Assembly (NCBI RefSeq): GCF_020991365.1
Contig: NZ_JAJLRA010000003.1
Coordinates: forward strand, 388,497 to 452,496
Direction of reading: 5' to 3'
Length of the DNA: 64,000 bases
Origin: Streptacidiphilus sp. ASG 303
Lineage (GTDB): Bacteria; Actinomycetota; Actinomycetes; Streptomycetales; Streptomycetaceae
Every line of letters begins with the position of its first letter. Position 1 is the stretch's first letter. The notes beneath the pieces were generated by a model, which worked only from the letters and a program-made list of their open reading frames with translations, searched no databases and was not told where the DNA came from. Made by a program: the position numbers and the translations under genes. This document shows, one piece after another, positions 51,501 to 59,598 of the stretch.

Positions 51501-53043
51501 ATGCCACTTCCCACGCCGCGCCGCTCCGGAGGGCGCACCGAGTTAGACATCGATCCGGACCAGCTGTCATGGGTGCTGTACGCGCGTGAGTCGGAGGACG
51601 CCGAAGGCGACGCCGAGCAGGTCACCAACCAGATGGACGACCTGCGCGAGCACGTTGGCGCCATCGGCGGACGCATCGGCCGCGAGGCAGTCGAGAACGA
51701 CACGTCCGCCTTCCGCAAGAAGCGCGTCCAGTTGCCGGACGGCACCCACGCCTACCGGGTGGTGCGCCCGGTCTGGGACTCCGTACTCACGGACCTGCGC
51801 CGAGGCACGCAGAACGCCATCGCCGTCGTGAACATCGACCGCGGCATGCGCGACCCGCGCGACCTCGAAGACCTGATCGACCTCGTTGAGCACTACGGGG
51901 TCCTGGTCGTCGCCATCACCGGTTTCCTGGACCTCACCACCGACGCCGGCATCGCCATGGCCCGCAACGAGGTCAACCAGCGCAACATCGAGTCGCGGAA
52001 CATCTCGCGCCGCATCACCAACGGGAAGCGCAAGGCCGCACTCAAGGGCCGCAACTCCGGCAGCGCCAACCGTCCCTTCGGCTGGAACGACGACAAGACC
52101 ACACTCAACCCGGCGGAGGCCCAGCTCATCCGCGACGCCGCCGCCAAGGTGATCAGCCGCACGAAGCCGGCCAGCATCGTCAAGAGCTGGAACGAGCAGG
52201 GCATCCTCAGCGTCACCGGCAAGCGGTTGGACCACCCGCGCCTTGGAGCAGATCCTCACCAACCCCCGGCTCCACGGCGTCCGAACCTACAAAGGCGAAG
52301 TCCTGCTGAGCAGCGACGGCGAGCCCATCCGAGGCCAGTGGGAGCCCATCCTCACCGAGGAGCAGTTCGCCGCGGTACAGCAGCTCATCAAGAGCTACGG
52401 CCCGCGTGCCGGCGTACGGGACGGACGAGGCCACACGACGAAGTACCTCCTCTCCCCCTTCGTCCGCTGCGGAGGCTGCGGCACCCGCATGCGGGGAGGA
52501 CAGCGGCCGGCAGCCGGGGGCGGGAAGGTGCACGTCTACTTCTGCCGCGACCGCAACGAGGGTGGTTGCGGTGGCTGCTCCCGTATGGGGACAGAGGTCG
52601 ACCGCTACATCACCGAGCTGGTCATCCAGGACCACGAGCGCGCATCGCTCAGGCAGATCGCCGAGCTGCCGCCCTGGGGCGAAGAGGAGGAGCTGCGCGC
52701 CGTGAGGGAGCAGATCAACGAACTCACGCAGCAGTACCGGTCTCGCAAGATCACCGGCGGCCGGTACTTTCCTCTGCTTGAGGACCTGGAGAAGGACGAG
52801 CGGACCCTGCTCACCGAACGCCGACGCCACGAGGCCGCCCGAGAGTCCCGGACGGCAGCCGTGGTCGACCTGCGCCAGAAGTGGGCTGACCCGAGCTTCA
52901 CTCTGGAGCAGCGGCAGGCAGCCGTCGCCGAGAGCCTGGTGGCCGTGATCATCCAGCCCACCGGCGGCGGACGCAAGACGTTCGACCCCAGCAAGATTGA
53001 ACCCGTCTGGCGAGACCACGAGGCCGAACCGGTGATCCGCTGA
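51501..53043 (+). pseudogene. Large serine integrase, frameshifted
   Basis: The first frame (51501-about 52228) has the resolvase domain with the catalytic Ser31 in VLYARESED, and the start of the recombinase domain (ISRRITNGKRKAALKGRNSG). An extra T at 52226-52227 (CGGTTGG for CGGTGG) shifts the frame. The second frame resumes with ALEQILTNPRLHGVRTYKGE and continues through a zinc ribbon (RCGGCGTRM ... CRDRNEGGCGGC) and a coiled-coil segment (about 52700-52870) to the stop at 53043. Removing one base gives about 513 residues, the normal size. Either the element is stuck or the base is a sequencing error. No ribosome binding site precedes ATG 51501; GTG 51486 is an alternative start. Confidence 0.88.
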
Positions 53044-53157
53044 GGCTCTCCGAGCGACATCGCGATGACCCGCCCTCTTGTGCCGGCGCCCGGCTGAGCG
53101 CCGCAAGCATTCAAAATGCCGGGTGGCTCGCCCTCTACAGGCCCAAGATGGGGTGTT

Positions 53158-53607
53158 GTGATACGCAACGGCAGTGCACGACGACGGCCACTGGTCCAGT
53201 GCGCCGCGGCCCTCCTCCTGGCGCTCGCCGGCCCACTGCTCTGGTGGGCCATGGTCGCAGGGGAAATCCGCGCATACTCGTTCAGCCACCGTGCAGTCCC
53301 AGTCACCGCGATGGTGGACGAGGTGCGCCATCACGGGAGGAATACGGATTATCTGGTCTCGTTCCGACTTGCAGATGGATCAACCGGAAGAGGTTGGATT
53401 TCTCTTCCAAATGAATACCAAGTCGGCGATTCGGTTCCCGTCCTCTACGACCGACATGACCCCACCGACATCCAGGACAGCAAGAGCCTTGATGCCGGGA
53501 TCTGGTTCGATGTGATCATCTTTCTTCCGTTGGGTGGCCTGCTCCTGTGGTGCTCGCGGCGAGCATGGCGCGCCGATCCGGCAAAGTGGCGCCTGCGTTC
53601 CCGCTGA
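53158..53607 (+). CDS. DUF3592-like two-helix membrane protein
   Basis: The 149-residue protein starts at GTG 53158 (ATG 53116 is an alternative) after GATGGGGTGTT. Helix 1 (about 12-32, VQCAAALLLALAGPLLWWAM) and helix 2 (about 117-135, VIIFLPLGGLLLWCSR) flank a beta domain with AVPVTAMVDEVRHHGRNTDY, SFRLADGSTGRGW and VPVLYDRHDPTDIQ, the pattern of DUF3592. It probably lies in the membrane with the beta domain outside. Function unknown. Its last third has lower GC than the backbone. Confidence 0.7.
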   Translation: MIRNGSARRRPLVQCAAALLLALAGPLLWWAMVAGEIRAYSFSHRAVPVTAMVDEVRHHGRNTDYLVSFRLADGSTGRGWISLPNEYQVGDSVPVLYDRHDPTDIQDSKSLDAGIWFDVIIFLPLGGLLLWCSRRAWRADPAKWRLRSR

Positions 53608-53719
53608 GTCCATGCCCGGTACCAAGCTGCTTGCCGAACGTTCATCGCGCCGAAGCTCGCCGGCACAGGGCCGATGGGCCCGGAGTGCCAGTTGTGGGGG
53701 ACGCCATCGCTGATGCCGA

Positions 53720-53878
53720 TCAACAGCTGGCGTCGACTTCCAGTCCGTAGATCCGCCCGACACGACGCATCCACTCCCGGGACCGAGCGGGGGCGTGCTT
53801 CAGGTGCTCTCGCGCCCACTCCTCCGGGGGCGGCACGGATGTCGTCGGCTTGCGCTTCTGCCGTCGAGAGACCGTCAC
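53720..53878 (-). CDS. Small basic protein overlapping the end of RepSA (possible AICE accessory or excision factor)
   Basis: GTG 53878 overlaps the repSA stop (GTGA). The 52 residues begin VTVSRRQKRKPTTSVPPPEE and continue WAREHLKHAPARSREWMRRV to a TGA at 53720. The Pro/Glu-Trp-Ala-Arg pattern and length resemble a short protein I have seen downstream of Rep in other streptomycete elements. In pSAM2-like elements xis sits here, but this has no helix-turn-helix. Translational coupling supports a real gene. Confidence 0.6.
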   Translation of the reverse strand: MTVSRRQKRKPTTSVPPPEEWAREHLKHAPARSREWMRRVGRIYGLEVDASC

Positions 53879-55326
53879 CTTGGCGTCTCCCGAGCGATCG
53901 CACGGGAAGAGGCGAGGTCCTCAGCGATCCCTGATGCGAGGAGCGCTTCGGCGGGAGTGTGGCCGGAACCGGCATAGCGCCAGGTGGCGTCGGTGAGGGT
54001 GTCGTTTTCCCAGTCGGCATACAGGGCTGGCCCCGCGGCTGTGCGACGGTGGTCGGCCCGCGCCTGGCGCAGTGCGCCGTAGGTGGTCGAGTAGGCGCGG
54101 GACTTGGTGAGGCAGTGGCCCCGGTAGCCGAGCATGTGCGCCCAGGCCCGCAGCCGCAGGTGTTCCAGTTCGAGGAGGCCGTCGAGTCGCCAGCAGGTGC
54201 CGATGAGAGCGCGGTAGTGGTCGTTCACGCGGAGGTGGCGGATCTCCGCTTCGGTGTCGATACGGCGGTCGGTGCCTCCGGTGTCGCCGGTGCTCTTGGT
54301 GGTGTACTTCGCGATGTAGCCGGCCACCGCCTCCGGCCGCAGAACCGCCCCGGCGTCCAGGCCCCGCAGCGGACGCACGTCGAGCTGGGCACCCCAGCGC
54401 AGCAGCCGCTCACCGGTACCGGCCGCCGGGGGAGTCCGCACCACGACGGACGCGGCAGCGTCGTGCACGGCGGTGGTGAGCAGTTCCGGGGTGGCCCAGG
54501 TCGGGGATGGGGTGGCGGGTCCGTCGGGACCGTCGAGGCGGATGACGGCGTGAAAGTGGACGGCGCCCCGGCGTTGGTACTCGGCGACTTTGGCGAAGGA
54601 CAGCCGGGCGTGTTCCGCGAAGCGGGATTGGACGAGTCCGGCGGCGGTGGCCAGGTGGCGGCGCAGGTTGCGGGTGAAACGGTCCCACAGGTCGCGGGTG
54701 TGCGCGTGCCACAGGACGTGGCCAAAGTAGTCGTAGCACTCGCGGCAGAGGGGTTGGCCGGCCGCCGGGTCGTCCTCTGCGTGGCGGGCGACGCAGCCGA
54801 AGGGGATGTTGTGGGGACAGGTGCCGCGCCGGGGTCGGCAGGGCTGGCCGGTGGTGGTGCGGTGGACCGGGCCGAAGCCGGGGGCGGTCAGGGTGACGAA
54901 CAGCGCCGGGTGCGCCTGGACTGTCTCCGGGGTGCCCTTGCCGCCGAGAAGTCCGGCGCGGACGAGGTGGAAGGTGTCGCCCTGGTGTTCCCAGGCGCAG
55001 GGTGCACAGCGGGAGGAGCGGCGGTTGCGGCAGCGAACCGCGAGGCGTCCTCCGGGTTCGTCACTGGTGGTGTAGTGCCGCAGGACGGCACCGGTGACGC
55101 GGTCGACGGTGGTCGAGACGCCCGCCAGGTAGATCGGGTGGGCGCAGCCGCCGGTGGCGGTGATCTGTTCCAGCCAGCGAGCGAAGCCGGCTGCCTGTGC
55201 CAGGCGGATCAGCTCTTGGTCGATGTCGGAGAGGGCCCGGAGCCGGGACTCACGGTCGAGGTGAGCGCGGCGGGCGGTCGGATTGGTGAACGGGTTTCGG
55301 TCAGCGTCAGGTGGGGTCGCTGTCAG
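53875..55326 (-). CDS. repSA: Replication initiator protein, RepSA family (rolling-circle HUH type), CTG start
   Basis: From CTG 55326 the frame is open for 483 residues. GGAGGGTG lies 4 bases upstream of the CTG, and no ATG, GTG or TTG exists in frame upstream of GTG 54468 until a stop at 55431. Conserved parts: LEQITATGGCAHPIYLAGVS, RNRRSSRCAPCAWEHQGDTF, FVTLTAPGFGPVHRT, CRPRRGTCPHNIPFGC, the HUH motif AVHFHAVIRLDG and the catalytic Tyr region GYIAKYTTKST. It nicks the element's double-strand origin to start rolling-circle replication, which AICEs use after excision. The last 4 bp overlap the 53720 gene. A shorter start at 54468 would lose the HUH domain and is rejected. Confidence 0.88.
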   Translation of the reverse strand: MTATPPDADRNPFTNPTARRAHLDRESRLRALSDIDQELIRLAQAAGFARWLEQITATGGCAHPIYLAGVSTTVDRVTGAVLRHYTTSDEPGGRLAVRCRNRRSSRCAPCAWEHQGDTFHLVRAGLLGGKGTPETVQAHPALFVTLTAPGFGPVHRTTTGQPCRPRRGTCPHNIPFGCVARHAEDDPAAGQPLCRECYDYFGHVLWHAHTRDLWDRFTRNLRRHLATAAGLVQSRFAEHARLSFAKVAEYQRRGAVHFHAVIRLDGPDGPATPSPTWATPELLTTAVHDAAASVVVRTPPAAGTGERLLRWGAQLDVRPLRGLDAGAVLRPEAVAGYIAKYTTKSTGDTGGTDRRIDTEAEIRHLRVNDHYRALIGTCWRLDGLLELEHLRLRAWAHMLGYRGHCLTKSRAYSTTYGALRQARADHRRTAAGPALYADWENDTLTDATWRYAGSGHTPAEALLASGIAEDLASSRAIARETPR

Positions 55327-55432
55327 GGGGCACCCTCCGGGGCGGGAGGCCGGGCCGAGCTCCCGGGATGCAGGGAGCCGGGCCGGGCGTGCGAGTGGTC
55401 GGGGGCGTGTCGGTGCGCGGGTGTGTGGTCAT
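55307..55432 (-). CDS. 41-residue upstream ORF overlapping the repSA start
   Basis: ATG 55432 has AGGAG 5 bases upstream. The ORF reads MTTHPRTDTPPTTRTPGPAP, then a Pro/Arg-rich stretch, to TGA 55307, overlapping the first 20 bases of repSA in another frame. It may be a small protein of the Spd type or a leader that couples translation into repSA with its unusual CTG start. Confidence 0.5.
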   Translation of the reverse strand: MTTHPRTDTPPTTRTPGPAPCIPGARPGLPPRRVPPDSDPT

Positions 55433-55466
55433 GGCGTCTCCTGTGGTCGTGGCGGTCGGTCGTGGT

Positions 55467-55580
55467 TCAGCGGACGGTGCCCTTGCCGCGGCAGCAGCGG
55501 CAGCGGTGGTGTCCGCCGGTGGGCATCCGGCGGGAGCGGACGCCGTGGCAGTGGGGGCAGATCACGCGGCGCATGGCCAT
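55467..55580 (-). CDS. 37-residue zinc-ribbon-like mobile element protein
   Basis: ATG 55580 follows GGAGAG by 7 bases. The ORF is MAMRRVICPHCHGVRSRRMP, then HHRCRCCRG, to TGA 55467. A CPHC and a CRCC pair suggest one zinc site. Tiny proteins of this kind are regularly found between spd and rep genes in actinomycete transfer operons and are usually left unnamed. Confidence 0.65.
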   Translation of the reverse strand: MAMRRVICPHCHGVRSRRMPTGGHHRCRCCRGKGTVR

Positions 55581-55599
55581 GGGACGCACTCTCCGAATC

Positions 55600-55791
55600 T
55601 CAGGCGGTGTGGGTGAGGCCGGTGACGATCCACTTCACGGCCCCCTCGATGGGGTCGGCGAGGTGGGTGCGGGCGAGGTAGAACCCGAAGAGGCCGACGA
55701 TCAGCACGTGCCAGACGGCCAGGTCCCGGGAGCGGATCAGGAGGACGACGACGACCCCGAGGAAGATCACGAAAGGCAGGGCGAGGGTCAT
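55600..55791 (-). CDS. 63-residue membrane protein, Spd-like
   Basis: ATG 55791 overlaps the traB stop (ATGA). The chain MTLALPFVIFLGVVVVLLIR has one helix, a second follows (VWHVLIVGLFGFYLA), then RTHLADPIEGAVKWIVTGLT to TGA 55600. Its size, two helices and place between tra and rep match the spread (Spd) proteins that help spread plasmids and AICEs within the mycelium. Confidence 0.72.
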   Translation of the reverse strand: MTLALPFVIFLGVVVVLLIRSRDLAVWHVLIVGLFGFYLARTHLADPIEGAVKWIVTGLTHTA

Positions 55792-57077
55792 GCGTACACT
55801 CCCGGTTCTTCCAGGTCGTCCAGGGCGGGGGTCAGGTGGGCCCACTGCTCGGCGGCGGCGCGTGCCTGCGCCGGGGTGACGAGGGCCGAGCGGGCCCGCA
55901 TCCAGGCACCGTCGTCCCCGGCGACGATCGCCACACCCTGTTCGGCGGGGGTGATCTGCTGAGCCGCGGCAAGGGCGTCCTTGTTGAGGTCGCCGAGGGT
56001 CATCACGGCCGTCTCCTGGTCGTTGACCCGGTGGCAGACGCGGCCGGCGAGCTGGGCCCGCAGCGCGGTGACGCCGGGGCCGAGGTCGGAGCCGACCCGC
56101 TGTCCGGCGATCACCAGGTGGACCCCGAGAGCCGCGCCGAGCTGGGCGAGCCGGATCAGGGCCGTGACGGTCTGGATGATCTCGGCCTTGTCCTCGCGGC
56201 TGCCCGAGGACAGGAACAGCTCCGCCACCTCGTCCACGATCACCACCACGGGAACGGGCCGGATCTTGTCGTCCAGCTCCCAGACCGACCGCGCTCCGTG
56301 GGTGCGGCAGATGAGCATCCGGGTCGCGGTGACCTCCACCAGTCGACCGAGGAGTTCCGCAGCCTCGGTGCGGGTGGTGGCCAACGCGGACAGGCGCGGT
56401 TGGAAGGGTGCCAGTTCCATACCGCCCTTGAGGTCGATCCCGACCAGGGCGAGGCGCTGCGGCGCCCACGTGCGGACGAGGGCCGCGATCAGTGTCGACT
56501 TCCCGGACCGGGTCGCGCCGGTGACCAGCCAGTGCGGCACCCGCCGCAGGTCGACCAGCCACGGGGCGCCGTCCTCCCGGGCCCCAACGACCGCCGCCAG
56601 CAGACGCCCCGGATCGCGTGCGGCAGCGGGCGAGGTGAGCGGATCGGCACCAACGGCCGACAGCAGCACTCGCCCTCGTGCGTCCGAAGTGACCCGGACC
56701 GCGTGGACCTTCCACGCGTGCGTGATCGCCTCTGCCGCGGCTGTGTACTGATCCGGCACCTGCCCGGGGTGCATCCGTACCGGGACGACCAAGCCGCCGC
56801 GCCGGAGCCGGGGTATGCCCAGCCGGGGCGGGACCGGCCGCAGTGCCTGGCCCTTGACCACCAGCTGACCGAACCGCGTGAGTCCCGGTCGGCGGGATAC
56901 TGCCAGGTCGCACAGGGTGGTCAGCCTTCGCCAGGTGACCAGCAGCCGGCCGACGGTTGCCGGGAAGCCGACCAGGTACCAGCCCATATGGGGGAACCGG
57001 CGCCGCAGCTTCGGTGCGGCGAGCAGCAGCCCCAGCGCCAGGGCGAGCAGGAGCCACCAGAGGAACTGCCGTCCCAT
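55788..57077 (-). CDS. traB: TraB/FtsK-type DNA translocase (conjugative transfer)
   Basis: The 429-residue protein has an N-terminal membrane helix (1-25, FLWWLLLALALGLLLAAP) and then the ATPase with Walker A VTGATRSGKSTL (about 183), Walker B VPVVVIVDEVAEL and the IRLAQLGAALGVHLVIAGQR motif of FtsK/SpoIIIE proteins. A C-terminal winged helix would be expected but I cannot pick it out. Such proteins move double-stranded DNA between hyphae in Streptomyces mating, with no relaxase needed. The start overlaps the upstream gene by one base (TGATG). Confidence 0.92.
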   Translation of the reverse strand: MGRQFLWWLLLALALGLLLAAPKLRRRFPHMGWYLVGFPATVGRLLVTWRRLTTLCDLAVSRRPGLTRFGQLVVKGQALRPVPPRLGIPRLRRGGLVVPVRMHPGQVPDQYTAAAEAITHAWKVHAVRVTSDARGRVLLSAVGADPLTSPAAARDPGRLLAAVVGAREDGAPWLVDLRRVPHWLVTGATRSGKSTLIAALVRTWAPQRLALVGIDLKGGMELAPFQPRLSALATTRTEAAELLGRLVEVTATRMLICRTHGARSVWELDDKIRPVPVVVIVDEVAELFLSSGSREDKAEIIQTVTALIRLAQLGAALGVHLVIAGQRVGSDLGPGVTALRAQLAGRVCHRVNDQETAVMTLGDLNKDALAAAQQITPAEQGVAIVAGDDGAWMRARSALVTPAQARAAAEQWAHLTPALDDLEEPGVYA

Positions 57078-57283
57078 CAGACACCCTCCCCGTTCTCCGC
57101 CGCCGTGTTGTGTGCAGTGGCGACCAGGTCGCGGGCCAGTGCGGCAGCCTGCTCGGCGGTGTCCGCGATCCGCTCCAGCACCACGGGTCCGGTGTCGTCA
57201 CGGCCGAACGGGTCGATGTCGTCGGCCAGGTCGGACAGATCCCACAGCAGGGAGCGCAGCTTCGTCCTCTCGGCCACCGTCAC
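57077..57283 (-). CDS. Small helical AICE protein of unknown function
   Basis: The 68-residue protein MTVAERTKLRSLLWDLSDLA is acidic and helical (DDIDPFGRDDTGPVVLERIA, then DTAEQAAALARDLVATAHNT). It overlaps the preceding gene by 4 bp (GTGA) and the traB gene by 1 bp, so it is part of the operon. Not recognised; perhaps a small regulator or plasmid accessory. Confidence 0.65.
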   Translation of the reverse strand: MTVAERTKLRSLLWDLSDLADDIDPFGRDDTGPVVLERIADTAEQAAALARDLVATAHNTAAENGEGV

Positions 57284-57642
57284 CCGGCAGCGCCTCCCTT
57301 GCCGACCGGGGCCGCCGGGGCCGGGCCGGCGAGCGCCGGGGTGATGGCCGCGGCCCGGAAGGACATCCCATGTCGGTCGCCCATGGCCCAGGCGAACGCC
57401 TGCAGGTCCTTGACCTGCACCCGCACCCCCTCCGCGACTCCCTTCGGCTCACCCGAGACGGCGATCTCGATCACGCTCGCGCGGCGGCCGTCCTGCCGCA
57501 CAGAGACCCCCACCGTGTAGACCGTGACGCCTTCACGGTCGCGCCTCACCTCTCCTGTCTCCTGATTGATCAGCTTCGGCTCCGGCGGCACCACACACAT
57601 GAGCGTGCCGAGCCGGGCCACATCCACTGGGATGGACTGCAT
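57280..57642 (-). CDS. Conserved AICE/plasmid protein, first gene of the leftward operon
   Basis: The 120-residue protein MQSIPVDVARLGTLMCVVPP ... has a beta-rich core with KLINQETGEVRRDREGVTVY, VGVSVRQDGRRASVIEIAVS and GEPKGVAEGVRVQVKDLQAF, ending in an Ala/Pro/Gly tail. I have met close relatives at the same place in many streptomycete elements, where it has no assigned function. An activator role like that of Pra of pSAM2 would fit the position but the sequence gives no proof. Start ATG 57642. Confidence 0.7.
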   Translation of the reverse strand: MQSIPVDVARLGTLMCVVPPEPKLINQETGEVRRDREGVTVYTVGVSVRQDGRRASVIEIAVSGEPKGVAEGVRVQVKDLQAFAWAMGDRHGMSFRAAAITPALAGPAPAAPVGKGGAAG

Positions 57643-57699
57643 GAGTGAAGGACTCCCTGTCCGACACAGCCGCGCCAGCCCTCACGGCTAGCTGTCAGC

Positions 57700-57711
57700 T
57701 GTCCTTACAGG
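57700..57711. promoter_or_regulatory. Candidate operator CTGT-CCTT-ACAG
   Basis: This short palindrome (followed by GTGG) lies in the divergent promoter, 162 bp before the GntR start. Its context TCCTTACAGGTGG (57703-57715) recurs as TCCTGACAGGTGA at 57753-57765, giving two direct copies 50 bp apart. Confidence 0.5.
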
Positions 57712-57758
57712 TGGAAGCATGGGGGAGGTTGACGCCGTCGCGCAACCACCTATCCTGA

Positions 57759-57771
57759 CAGGTGACACCTG
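57759..57771. promoter_or_regulatory. Candidate GntR operator CAGGTG-A-CACCTG
   Basis: A perfect 13-bp palindrome lies in the divergent control region, 100 bp before the GntR gene and 117 bp before the leftward operon. It overlaps the second TCCTGACAGGTG direct repeat. It fits the kind of site used by KorSA/TraR-type repressors. Confidence 0.55.
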
Positions 57772-57873
57772 AGTGCAGCCGAGGCTGCGCCCGACCAGGG
57801 CAGACGGCACCTGAATAACGATCAGATCACGCAGAAGCCGGGCGTCGGCCGCCCGCCGACGAGGGGCCCAGGC

Positions 57874-58647
57874 ATGGAGATCACCCGCAACGAGCCGCTG
57901 TACAAGCAGGTCGCCGCCGTACTGCGCCAAGCCGTCGCCGACGGCGAGTACCTGCCGGGCAGCCTGCTCCCCTCGGAAGCCCAGCTCTCCCAGCGCTACA
58001 GGGTCTCCCGCCCCACCGTCCGCCAGGCCATCGCCGCCCTGCGCACCGAAGGGCTCGTCGACGTCGTCAACGGCAAAGGCTCATTCGTGCGCGCCCGCTC
58101 CGGCCGCCCCGCCCCCACCGTCGAGCGCACCATCACGAGGACTGACAACCACTTCAGCACTCCCACCGACGACTGGCCCGAAGCCGAGCCGCCCACGGTC
58201 TACCGCACCCAGACCGACGCCGTCACAGGCCCCCTGCTCGGCCTGGAGAGCGAAGAAGCCCTCATCGGTTGCGACCGCCTGATCACCGATCCCGCCACCG
58301 GCGCCCGCACCCTCCACCAGACCCTGGTCCCCTTCGCGACCGCCGACAGCACGCCTCTGGAGAACACTCCCGAAGCGCGGCCGTCCGAGATCTACGCCAT
58401 CCTCACCGCCGCCGGCCACGACCTCACCTGGCGCGAGACCGTCTACGCCCGCATGCCTCTCCCTGACGAGCGCACCGCCCTGCACCTACCGGAGGCAGTA
58501 CCACTCATGGTCATCACCCGCATCACCTACGACGCGAGCGGGCAGCCTCTCCTCCTCGAAGAGAGCCGAACAGGCGGCATCCATGCGGCATTCGGCTACG
58601 CCATCACAGCTGCGTCGGACAAGCGACATGCAGTCCGCAGCCGATAG
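57874..58647 (+). CDS. GntR-family transcriptional regulator, KorSA/TraR-like (HutC group)
   Basis: The 257-residue protein has an N-terminal GntR winged helix (about 8-75: EPLYKQVAAVLRQAVADGEY, LPSEAQLSQRYRVSRPTVRQ, GKGSFVRAR) and a UTRA ligand-binding domain from about 95 (VTGPLLGLESEEALIGCDRL, PLPDERTALHLPEAVPLMVI, LLLEESRTGG). The position, divergent from the tra/rep operon with paired operators between, makes it the element's transfer repressor (the KorSA role). ATG 57874 follows GAGGGGCCCAGGC. Confidence 0.88.
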   Translation: MEITRNEPLYKQVAAVLRQAVADGEYLPGSLLPSEAQLSQRYRVSRPTVRQAIAALRTEGLVDVVNGKGSFVRARSGRPAPTVERTITRTDNHFSTPTDDWPEAEPPTVYRTQTDAVTGPLLGLESEEALIGCDRLITDPATGARTLHQTLVPFATADSTPLENTPEARPSEIYAILTAAGHDLTWRETVYARMPLPDERTALHLPEAVPLMVITRITYDASGQPLLLEESRTGGIHAAFGYAITAASDKRHAVRSR

Positions 58648-59079
58648 GGCAAGCCACATCGGTCGCAACTCTCTTCACTTCCTCAAGGCTCGCTGCGCTC
58701 GCAGCGGCGCCGCGCGGCGCCGCTCGCCGTCGCTCCTGCCTGCGTCCCGCTCCGGCGGCGGCCCGCTCCGCGCCGCGAGGCGGGGGGTGAGGGCTGGCCG
58801 GCCGGTGGCTGGGGCGGCCGGTTCCACGGCTTTAGGCACCTCTCCGGACCGGGGCCCGAGTCGAGCAAGACCAAGGGGCCGATCGGGCTTATTGCGGGCA
58901 GGCAGGAGCCAGCCCGATTCGCGGCCAGCGTATGGCCCCTTGGCCATGCTCGACCCCAGACCGGACAGGACACCGCCCAAAGCCGCTCCACCGGCCTTGC
59001 GGGAGCGTGTACCGATGCTGCTGGTCGGGTGGACGTAGAGCCACTACGCTCCGTCTCGCCGATCGAAGGAGGTGGGTGC
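58648..59079. other. 432-bp non-coding region containing repeat copy 1
   Basis: No gene is supported. The repeat 58730-58991 takes up most of it. A GC-rich lead-in (58690-58730, AGCGGCGCCGCGCGGCGCCGCT palindrome) precedes it. The following 90 bases contain the ribosome binding site for the 59080 gene. Confidence 0.65.
58730..58991. repeat. ~262-bp structured repeat, copy 1 (about 85% identical to copy 2)
   Basis: Copy 2 is at 62577-62839 on the same strand. Both contain a long stem. In copy 1 the arms are CGAGC (58862), CCAAGGGGCC (58871-58880) and ATCGGGCT (58882-58889), pairing with AGCCCGAT (58911-58918), GGCCCCTTGG (58934-58943) and GCTCG (58948). The structure is unlikely to be accidental. 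A single-strand or double-strand origin, or the cis-acting transfer locus (clt), are the natural guesses. Confidence 0.85.
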
Positions 59080-59439
59080 ATGACTCAGCCCGAGCAGATG
59101 TCGAACTTGACTATTGAGCGTCTGTGCTGGATCGCCGCTCGCGAGCAACTCAGCAGGAAAGCGCACAAGGCGGGCCTATTTGGTTGGCTAGCTGCACTGG
59201 GGGCGGGCGCGGTTAACCGCCGAAGCGGATCCGAAGCACGAACCGCCGCCGGGATCGCTGGCGACATGCGACGCGAGTCGGCATCGGGCAAAATGCACGA
59301 ATACGCGTTCGCTGTGGACGACGCAGCGGGCACCCTCACCGCCGCCGAGCGCGAGCACCTTCGCGCCACCGGGGAGCTTCCTGAGTGGTTCCTGGCCGAC
59401 GTGGAGCGCCGCGTCGCCGAGATGCGAAAGCGCAAATAG
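59080..59439 (+). CDS. Hypothetical protein
   Basis: The 119-residue protein starts at ATG 59080 behind GGAGGTGGGTGC, a strong ribosome binding site. Sequence MTQPEQMSNLTIERLCWIAA, with a weakly hydrophobic stretch (KAGLFGWLAALGAGAVNRRS) and a charged C-terminal half ending EWFLADVERRVAEMRKRK. GC is lower than the backbone. Function unknown. Confidence 0.65.
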   Translation: MTQPEQMSNLTIERLCWIAAREQLSRKAHKAGLFGWLAALGAGAVNRRSGSEARTAAGIAGDMRRESASGKMHEYAFAVDDAAGTLTAAEREHLRATGELPEWFLADVERRVAEMRKRK

Positions 59440-59598
59440 CCGGGAACTCTGACGGCAGCGTGACGGCAACGTCAGCGGACGAAGCAGTACGCAGCGGGGA
59501 GTCACGGTCAACCATCACGTGTGGCAGCGACCCCGGCTGACGCATGACGTGGCAGGACGTACTCGCCTGAAAAGCGGAAGGTCGGCCCACAAGGTGGC

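Noticed and set aside
53875..54468. A short 197-residue Rep starting at GTG 54468
   Set aside because: It would discard conserved Rep sequence including the HUH motif, which is in frame upstream.
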